This document shows positions 39,149 to 44,833 of a DNA stretch of 44,833 nt, one piece after another (the stretch's first letter is position 1; each line of letters opens with the position of its first letter). Location: the NCBI RefSeq assembly GCF_036788415.1, contig NZ_DAIQNN010000020.1, positions 1 to 44,833 on the forward strand, written 5' to 3'. Source of the DNA: Rubrimonas sp036788415. GTDB lineage: Bacteria > Pseudomonadota > Alphaproteobacteria > Rhodobacterales > Rhodobacteraceae. The notes below the pieces were generated by a model. It made no database searches and was not told the origin of the DNA. It worked only from the letters and a program-made list of their open reading frames with translations. The position numbers and the translations under genes are program-made.

Positions 39149-40090
39149 TCAGCGCGCCCTCGGGTGAAAGGCCGCATGGATGTCGACCAGCCGCGCCGCG
39201 TCGACCCCCGCGTAGATCTGCGTCGTGCTGAGCGAGGCGTGGCCGAGCAGTTCCTGAATGGCGCGCAGATCGCCCCCCGCCGCGAGCAGATGCGTCGCGA
39301 AGGCGTGGCGCAGCGCGTGCGGCGTGGCGCTCGCCGGCAGGCCGAGCGCCGCGCGCGCCCGCGCCATGGCGAGCTGCGCCGGGCGCGGCCCCATCGGCCC
39401 GCCGCGCGCGCCCAGAAACAGCGCGTCCTCGCCGCTCGTCGCGAAGGGAAGAAGGCGGCGATAGGCCTCCACCGCGTCGCGCGCCGCCGGCAGGACCGGA
39501 ACGAGGCGTTGGCGCCCGCCCTTGCCGGCGACCGTCAGCGCGTCGCGCAGCGGCGCGTCCCTGGCGCGCAGCGCCAGCGCCTCGGAAATTCGCAGGCCCG
39601 AGCCCCAGAGCAGCGTCAGCAGCGCCGCGTCGCGCGCGCCGATCCACGGGGCCGTCGCCGCCGCATCGACTTCGGCGATGAGCGCGCGGGCGGCCTCGGG
39701 CGCGACCGGGCGGGGCAGGCGGCGGGCGACCCGCGGCCCCCGCATCGCGCCAAGCGCGGCGCAGTCCGCGCCCTCCGCCTCCGCCAGCCAGTCGTGAAAC
39801 CCCCGCACCGCCGAGAGCGCCCGCGACAGCGACCGCCCCGACAGCCCGCGCGCCCGCTCCGCCGCCATCCACGCCCGCAGATCGGCGGGGCCCAGCGCCG
39901 CGAGGTCGCCCGCCGCGACCGGCCCGCCGAGATGGCCCGCGAGAAACCCCAGATACCTGGCCACGTCGCGCCGATAGGCGTCGATCGTGCGCGGGCGCGC
40001 GCGCCCCTGCGCCACAAGCGCGCCCAGCCAGCGCCCCAGCAGAGCCTCCGCCGCAAGTCCCGCCTCCAGCCTGGGGGCGGCGGCGCGCAT
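39149..40090 (-). CDS. xerC: tyrosine recombinase XerC
   Basis: 313 aa. Resolves chromosome dimers at dif with XerD. N-terminal SAM-like core-binding domain (about 15-115), then the catalytic domain with R167 (GSGLRISEAL), K190, H258/R261 in HALRHAFATHLLA, H284 in LLGHASLSTTQ and nucleophile Y293 (QIYAGVD). All catalytic residues are present. Start ATG 40090 lies 3 bp after the DUF484 stop. Location in the priA-fsa-DUF484-xerC block is the ordinary chromosomal arrangement, not an integron or prophage. Confidence 0.94.
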   Translation of the reverse strand: MRAAAPRLEAGLAAEALLGRWLGALVAQGRARPRTIDAYRRDVARYLGFLAGHLGGPVAAGDLAALGPADLRAWMAAERARGLSGRSLSRALSAVRGFHDWLAEAEGADCAALGAMRGPRVARRLPRPVAPEAARALIAEVDAAATAPWIGARDAALLTLLWGSGLRISEALALRARDAPLRDALTVAGKGGRQRLVPVLPAARDAVEAYRRLLPFATSGEDALFLGARGGPMGPRPAQLAMARARAALGLPASATPHALRHAFATHLLAAGGDLRAIQELLGHASLSTTQIYAGVDAARLVDIHAAFHPRAR

Positions 40091-40093
40091 CGC

Positions 40094-40831
40094 TCAGGCG
40101 CTCCAGCGCCGCAACAGCCGCGCCGCCACCGCGCCGAGGAATTGCGCGAGATCGGCCCCGTGCTCGGGCGAGAAGCGCCGCGGATCGGCGGAGGCGAAGG
40201 CGAGCAGCGCGCGCGGCTGCTCGGCGTCGTCCAGCGCGATCAGGGCTTCCGAGGCCGCCGCGCCGGCTTCCTCGCCATAGATCAGCTCGGCTTCGGGCGG
40301 CGCCGGGCGCAGCCAGACCCCGCCGCGCCCCGGCGCGACGCCAAGCGCGAGATAGGCGGCGATCCCGCCATGCGGCAGGGCGACCAGCCCGGGCGCGTCC
40401 TCCGCCGGGGGCGGACCGTCCTCGGTCGCCGGCTCCAGACAGAGCCGCGCCGCGTCGAGCCCGAGAATGGTCGGCGCCTCCTCGAGCAGCGCGCGCAGAA
40501 AGCCCGCGCGGCTGTCCTGCTCCAGCAGCGTCAGCGTCACCCGCTGGACCTGGCCCGCGCCCGACAGCGTCTCGTAGGCGGCGGCGATCACGTCGCGATG
40601 GGTGCGCTCCAGCCGCTCCAGCCGCGTCTCCAGCCGTTTGACCAGCGCGCCGCGCAGATCGACCACGTTGCGCCCCGGTCCGCCATCGGCCTCGATCAGC
40701 GCCCGCATCACCTCCCGGTCGTCGAGGATCAGCCCAGGCTCGGCGAGGATCAGGGCGCGCAGCGCCGCCGCCGCGGAGCTCGAATCGCGCGCGCCTTCCG
40801 CCGCCTCGCCCGAGGCCGGCTCGACGCTCAC
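40094..40831 (-). CDS. DUF484 family protein
   Basis: 245 aa from GTG 40831, overlapping the fsa stop as GTGA. DUF484 features: ALILAEPGLILDDREVMRALIEA near the N-terminus, DLRGALVKRLETRLERLERTHRDVI (coiled-coil helix), then a GAF-like C-terminal domain ending FSPEHGADLAQFLGAVAARLL. DUF484 genes regularly precede xerC; function is not established. Confidence 0.9.
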   Translation of the reverse strand: MSVEPASGEAAEGARDSSSAAAALRALILAEPGLILDDREVMRALIEADGGPGRNVVDLRGALVKRLETRLERLERTHRDVIAAAYETLSGAGQVQRVTLTLLEQDSRAGFLRALLEEAPTILGLDAARLCLEPATEDGPPPAEDAPGLVALPHGGIAAYLALGVAPGRGGVWLRPAPPEAELIYGEEAGAAASEALIALDDAEQPRALLAFASADPRRFSPEHGADLAQFLGAVAARLLRRWSA

Positions 40832-41505
40832 GCCCCGCCCCCGAGCTTGGAGGCGTCGATCTTCTGGCCGGTCTTGGCCCAGTCGGCGACGAACTGCGCC
40901 AGCCCCTTGTCGGTCAGCGGATGGTGGGCGAGGCTGCGCAGCACCGAAGGCGGCACGGTGGCGACGTCCGCGCCGATCTTCGCCGCGTCGCGCACATGGT
41001 TCACGCCGCGGATCGAGGCGGCGAGGATCTTGGTCGGGAAACCGTAATTGTCGTAGATCTGGCGGATGTCGGCGATCAGGTCCATGCCGTCGAGGCCGAT
41101 GTCGTCGAGCCGCCCGACGAAGGGCGAAATGAAGGCCGCGCCCGCCTTCGCCGCCAGCAGCGCCTGCGCCGCCGAGAAGCACAGCGTGACGTTGACCATC
41201 CGCCCCTCGTCGGCGAAGGTCCGGCAGGCGCGCAGCCCGTCCCAGGTGAGCGGAACCTTGATGGCGATGTTGGGGGCGATCGCGGCCAGCGCGCGGCCTT
41301 CGGCGATCATCGTCTCGGCGTCGGTCGCGGCCACTTCCGCCGAGACCGGGCCGGGCACGAGCGCGCAGATCTCGCGGGTGACCTCGATGATGTCGCGGCC
41401 CGATTTCAGGATGAGCGACGGATTGGTCGTCACCCCGTCCACCATGCCCGTCGCGGCGAGATCGCGGATCTCGGCGATGTCGGCGGTGTCCACGAAAAAC
41501 TGCAT
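40828..41505 (-). CDS. fsa: transaldolase-like / fructose-6-phosphate aldolase
   Basis: 225 aa, short (TalC/FSA-type) transaldolase. Schiff-base Lys K83 in IAIKVPLTWDG; DGVTTNPSLILKSG (23-36) is the family signature, and NVTLCFSAAQALLAAKAGAAFISPFVGRLDD is well conserved. Could be a transaldolase or a fructose-6-phosphate aldolase; sequence alone does not decide. Start ATG 41505; gene divergent from priA with 75 bp between. Confidence 0.92.
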   Translation of the reverse strand: MQFFVDTADIAEIRDLAATGMVDGVTTNPSLILKSGRDIIEVTREICALVPGPVSAEVAATDAETMIAEGRALAAIAPNIAIKVPLTWDGLRACRTFADEGRMVNVTLCFSAAQALLAAKAGAAFISPFVGRLDDIGLDGMDLIADIRQIYDNYGFPTKILAASIRGVNHVRDAAKIGADVATVPPSVLRSLAHHPLTDKGLAQFVADWAKTGQKIDASKLGGGA

Positions 41506-41580
41506 CGGTCCCTCTCGCTTCTGCGGCGAGACCGACCATAGCGGCGCGGCGCGGCGCGGGCCAGACGCCAGAGGCCGGTC

Positions 41581-43773
41581 GTGACCGCCGCGCCGCGCGC
41601 TGTTGCGGTGCTGGCGCCCCTGCCGCTCGACCGCGCCTACGACTACGCGCTCCCCGAAGGCTGGCCGCGACCGCCCGACGGCGCGCTGGTGGAGGTCGAG
41701 ATCGGCGGCGGGCGCGCCATCGGCGCCGTCTGGGGCGAAGGGGAGGGGGCGGCGGCGCATGGCAAGGCGCTCAAGCCGCTCCTGCGCGTTCTCGACGCGC
41801 CCCCGCTGGCGCCGCCCTTCCGCGCCTTCCTCGCCCGCGCCGCCGACTACACCCTCACGCCCCTCGGCGCGATGCTGCGGTTGGCCACCCGCGCCCCCGG
41901 TCTCGGCGAGGCGGAGGCGCCGCGCGTCGCCCTCGTCGCAGGCCCCGGCGCCCCCGACCGCATGACCCCCGCCCGCGCCCGCGTTCTGGAGGCGCTGTCG
42001 GGCTTCGGCGGCGCGCCCGTCGCGCCCGCCGAACTCGCCCGCCTCGCCGGCGTCTCGGCCTCCGTGGTCGCAGGTCTGGAGGCCGCCGGCGCGCTCCTGC
42101 GCGTCGAGGCGCCGCGCGCCGCGCCCTTTCCCCGCCTCGATCCCGACTGCCCCGGCCCTGTGCTGTCCGCCGCTCAGGCCGAGGCCGCCGCGGCGCTGCG
42201 GGCGGGCGCGGCCTCGGGCGGCTACGGCGCGACGCTGCTGCGCGGCGTCACCGGCTCGGGCAAGACCGAGGTGTATCTGGAGGCCGTGGCCGAGACGCTG
42301 CGCCAGGGCCGCCAGGCGCTGGTCCTCCTGCCCGAGATCGCGCTTTCGGCGAGCTTCATCGCACGCCTTTCCGCCCGCTTCGGCGCGCCCCCCGCCGAGT
42401 GGCATTCCGGCGTCGCCCCCGCCCGCCGACGCCGCCTCTGGACCGCCGCCGCGACCGGCGAGGCGCAAGTCGTCGTCGGCGCGCGCTCTGCGCTGTTCCT
42501 GCCCTTCGCGCGGCTGGGGCTGATCGTCGTCGACGAGGAGCATGACGGCTCCTACAAGCAGGAGGAAGGCGCGCTCTACCATGCGCGCGACATGGCCGTG
42601 CTGCGCGCCTCCATCGAGGGCGCGCAGGTGGTGCTCGCCTCCGCCACCCCCTCGCTCGAAAGCTGGGCCAACGCCGAGGCCGGCAAATACGCCCGCCTCG
42701 ATCTGCCCGCGCGCTACGGCGCCGCCGTGCTGCCCTCCCTGCGCGCCATCGACCTGCGCCGCGACGGCCCCTCCGAGCGCAACCGCTGGATCGCGCCCCC
42801 GCTCGCGCGCGCCGTGACCGAGCGGCTGGCGGCGGGCGAGCAGTCGCTGCTCTTTCTCAACCGCCGCGGCTATGCGCCGCTCACCGTCTGCCGCGCCTGC
42901 GGCCATTTCCTCGAATGCCCCGACTGCGACGCGCGGCTGGTCGAGCACCGCTACCTCTCGCGGCTGATCTGCCACCAATGCGGCCATGCCGAGCCCGTTC
43001 CCCCCGCCTGCCCCAAATGCGGCGCGGCGGACAAGCTCGCCGCAGTCGGACCGGGGGTGGAGCGGCTGGCCGAGGAGGCGCGCGCGCTCTGGCCCGAGGC
43101 GCGGCTGGCGGTGCTGTCCTCCGACCACGCGGCCGGCGCCGAGGCCTTGCGGTCCGAAATCGCGCGCATCGCCGCCGGCGAGGCCGACGTGGTCATCGGC
43201 ACGCAGGTCGTCGCCAAGGGCCACAACTTCCCGCTGCTGACGCTGGTGGGGGTGATCGACGCCGATCTCGGCTTGCAGAACGGCGATCTGCGCGCCGCCG
43301 AGCGGACGTTCCAGCTGATCCGGCAAGTGTCGGGCAGGGCGGGGCGGGGCGACCGCCCCGGCGCTGCGCTGATCCAGACGGCGGCGCCCGAGCATCCGGT
43401 GATGCAGGCGATCCTCACTGGCGCGGAAGAAGCCTTCCTGCGGCGCGAGGCGGCGGAGCGGCGGGCGGCGGGGTCGCCACCCTACGGGCGGATGGCCGCC
43501 GCGATCCTGTCGGGGCGCGACGAGGCGCGGGTCTGGGCGGCGGCGCAGGCGCTGGCGCGCGCCGCCGCGCCCCTCTCGGCGATCGGCGCCCGGCTGTTCG
43601 GGCCGGCGCCGGCGCCGATCGCCCGCATCCGGGGGCGGGCGCGGGTGCGGATGCTCGTCAAGGCGGCCAAGGGTGCGGCCCTTCAACCCGCGCTCCGCTC
43701 CTGGATCGCCGCCGCGCCGCCGCCCTCCTCGGTGCGGCTGGCCGTCGACGTCGATCCGCAAAGCTTCCTCTGA
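41581..43773 (+). CDS. priA: primosomal replication restart helicase PriA
   Basis: 730 aa from GTG 41581. Restarts stalled forks by DnaB reloading. Walker A GVTGSGKT at 222-229, DEEH at 318-321, and two zinc sites (CRACGHFLECPDCDARL, then CHQCGH and CPKCGAADK) precede the late helicase motifs DVVIGTQVVAKGHNFP and QVSGRAGRGDRPG. Full length. The 5' end begins in the 3'-DNA-binding domain AVLAPLPLDRAYDYALPEG, as expected. Confidence 0.95.
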   Translation: MTAAPRAVAVLAPLPLDRAYDYALPEGWPRPPDGALVEVEIGGGRAIGAVWGEGEGAAAHGKALKPLLRVLDAPPLAPPFRAFLARAADYTLTPLGAMLRLATRAPGLGEAEAPRVALVAGPGAPDRMTPARARVLEALSGFGGAPVAPAELARLAGVSASVVAGLEAAGALLRVEAPRAAPFPRLDPDCPGPVLSAAQAEAAAALRAGAASGGYGATLLRGVTGSGKTEVYLEAVAETLRQGRQALVLLPEIALSASFIARLSARFGAPPAEWHSGVAPARRRRLWTAAATGEAQVVVGARSALFLPFARLGLIVVDEEHDGSYKQEEGALYHARDMAVLRASIEGAQVVLASATPSLESWANAEAGKYARLDLPARYGAAVLPSLRAIDLRRDGPSERNRWIAPPLARAVTERLAAGEQSLLFLNRRGYAPLTVCRACGHFLECPDCDARLVEHRYLSRLICHQCGHAEPVPPACPKCGAADKLAAVGPGVERLAEEARALWPEARLAVLSSDHAAGAEALRSEIARIAAGEADVVIGTQVVAKGHNFPLLTLVGVIDADLGLQNGDLRAAERTFQLIRQVSGRAGRGDRPGAALIQTAAPEHPVMQAILTGAEEAFLRREAAERRAAGSPPYGRMAAAILSGRDEARVWAAAQALARAAAPLSAIGARLFGPAPAPIARIRGRARVRMLVKAAKGAALQPALRSWIAAAPPPSSVRLAVDVDPQSFL

Positions 43774-43999
43774 GGGATTCGCGCGCCCGCTGCGACGATG
43801 CGTCTTGACGCCGCGAAACCGGCGAAAACTCCGCAAACGCCCTTTGGATAAAGGCCTCCGGACCCTCTGCCGCGCTGCGGCGCCATTGTTGCGCGGACCG
43901 CGACCCTATGCTAGCACCCACGGCGTTCGCTCCGGGCCGCTCGCGCGCCGGACGTCGTCCAGCGCCGGGTCCGCCCCCGGCTCAGCCGAAGGGTCGCTC

Positions 44000-44560
44000 G
44001 TGTCCGACACCACCCCCGTTTCCGGCGTCTCGGGTCGCTATGCGACTGCGCTGTTCGAACTGGCGCAGGAGTCCGGTCAGCTCGAGCTGGTCGAAGGTCA
44101 CATGGCGCAACTCTCCGCCGCCCTCGCCGCCAGCGCCGATCTGAGCGCCGCCGTCTCCTCGCCGCTCTACGGGCGCGACGAGCAGGCCGCCGCCCTCTCG
44201 GCGCTGTGCAAGGCGATGGGGATCGGCGCGCCGACCTCGAACCTGATCGGCCTGATGGCCGCCAAGCGCCGCCTGTTCGCGCTCGGCGACGTGATCAAGG
44301 GCTTCGACGCGCTGCTCGCCCGCCATCGCGGGATCGTGCCGGCCGAAGTGCGCAGCGCGCGTCCGCTGACCGCCGCGCAGCGCTCGGCCCTCGAAGCCGC
44401 CCTCGCCGAAGCCGCCGGCGCGAAGATCGCGCTCGACGTCTCCGTGGACCCGTCGCTGATAGGCGGGCTCGTGGTGAAGCTCGGCTCCAGAATGATCGAC
44501 AGCTCGATCCGCTCGAAGCTGTCGCAGTTGCAGACCGCCATGAAAGAGGCAGCTATATGA
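44000..44560 (+). CDS. atpH: ATP synthase F1 delta subunit
   Basis: 186 aa from GTG 44000 (GAAGGG 8 nt upstream). SGRYATALFELAQESGQLELVEGHM at the N-terminus and DPSLIGGLVVKLGSRMIDSSIRSKLSQLQ at the C-terminus are the conserved F1 delta (OSCP) ends. It is the stalk linking F1 and Fo. Its TGA overlaps the atpA ATG by 4 bp. The 226-bp upstream gap has no gene and presumably holds the atp operon promoter (a TATGCT near 43910 is a weak -10 candidate). Confidence 0.93.
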   Translation: MSDTTPVSGVSGRYATALFELAQESGQLELVEGHMAQLSAALAASADLSAAVSSPLYGRDEQAAALSALCKAMGIGAPTSNLIGLMAAKRRLFALGDVIKGFDALLARHRGIVPAEVRSARPLTAAQRSALEAALAEAAGAKIALDVSVDPSLIGGLVVKLGSRMIDSSIRSKLSQLQTAMKEAAI

Positions 44561-44833
44561 CCATTCAGGCCGCCGAGATCTCTGCGATCCTCAAGGAGCA
44601 GATCAGGAATTTCGGGCAGGAGTCCGAAGTCTCCGAAGTCGGCCGCGTGCTCAGCGTCGGCGACGGCATCGCTCGCGTCTACGGGCTCGACAGCGTCCAG
44701 GCGGGCGAGATGGTCGAGTTTCCGGGCGGCATCCGCGGCATGGCGCTCAACCTCGAAGCCGACAATGTCGGCGTCGTAATCTTCGGCGACGACCGCTCGA
44801 TCAAGGAAGGCGACGTCGTCAAGCGCACCAACG
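44557..44833 (+). CDS. atpA: ATP synthase F1 alpha subunit, N-terminal part (cut by window end)
   Basis: First 92 codons only. AAEISAILKEQIRNFGQESEVSEVGRVLSVGDGIARVYGLDSVQAGEMVEFPGG is the standard atpA opening (over the first ~60 residues). ATG overlaps the atpH stop (ATGA). The gene continues past base 44833. Confidence 0.96.
   Translation, partial: MTIQAAEISAILKEQIRNFGQESEVSEVGRVLSVGDGIARVYGLDSVQAGEMVEFPGGIRGMALNLEADNVGVVIFGDDRSIKEGDVVKRTN

Noticed and set aside
39149..40090. Tyrosine recombinase as sign of an integrated element
   Set aside because: It is XerC in its usual DUF484-xerC neighbourhood, with no att repeats or cargo.
40828..43836. 1002-codon open frame on the minus strand across priA
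   Set aside because: High GC leaves antisense frames open. Only its end (fsa) is real; the rest mirrors priA, which has all helicase motifs on the plus strand.

Overview
The window is very GC-rich chromosomal DNA (roughly 70% by eye), gene-dense, with many 4-base ATGA/GTGA overlaps. Gene content points to a heterotrophic alphaproteobacterium, most likely of the Rhodobacterales. The evidence is the block priA / fsa / DUF484 / xerC just upstream of atpH-atpA, a PuuD-type urate hydroxylase with a cytochrome c tail, FrcBCA-type sugar uptake, HemP, and a DUF1467-methylmalonyl-CoA epimerase pair. No phage, insertion sequence or CRISPR array was seen. The one mobile-looking item is a roughly 195-bp inverted-repeat unit at 31616-31810.

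Layout. 1-55: 3'-truncated tRNA-Phe, then a D-lactate dehydrogenase. 1328-3533 (minus): small membrane proteins, DUF167, DUF1467 and methylmalonyl-CoA epimerase. 3677-8188: purine catabolism operon (PuuD urate hydroxylase, 8-oxoguanine deaminase, PuuE allantoinase, UraD OHCU decarboxylase, AllA ureidoglycolate lyase); HIU hydrolase and allantoicase are not in the window. 8450-11775: animal-type haem peroxidase with an unknown partner, and a UbiH-type monooxygenase. 11782-18004: sugar module made of a ROK regulator, FrcB/FrcC/FrcA ABC importer, D-lyxose/mannose-type isomerase and PfkB kinase, which together could turn imported mannose or fructose into fructose-6-phosphate. 18040-20204: formate-THF ligase and a small exported protein.

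20406-26083: an unassigned catabolic-looking locus with a ThDP enzyme lacking the usual catalytic Glu, a flavin monooxygenase, a DUF1028 protein, a Rid protein lacking the usual Arg, and an acyl-CoA ligase. 26993-33455: a respiratory molybdoenzyme module (PsrA/PhsA-like, PsrB-like, NrfD/PsrC-like), an odd membrane-anchored rhodanese without active-site Cys but with a Cys at its extreme C-terminus, and an 11-haem c-type cytochrome. The module is bracketed by two TTGAC-N4-GTCAA palindromes of the FNR/FixK class. They are the only two such sites I found in the window, and the second also sits in front of an unknown gene at 33557. This module is my best candidate for an undescribed system.

34140-36779: Dps, DUF1289, a HemP operon, MtgA and tRNA-Leu(CAA). 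36947-44833: L,D-transpeptidase lipoprotein, a soluble orphan histidine kinase with a small DUF6324-like partner, XerC, DUF484, transaldolase-like aldolase, PriA, and the start of the ATP synthase operon (atpH, atpA truncated by the window end).

All family assignments come from reading motifs in the translated sequence; no database search was possible.
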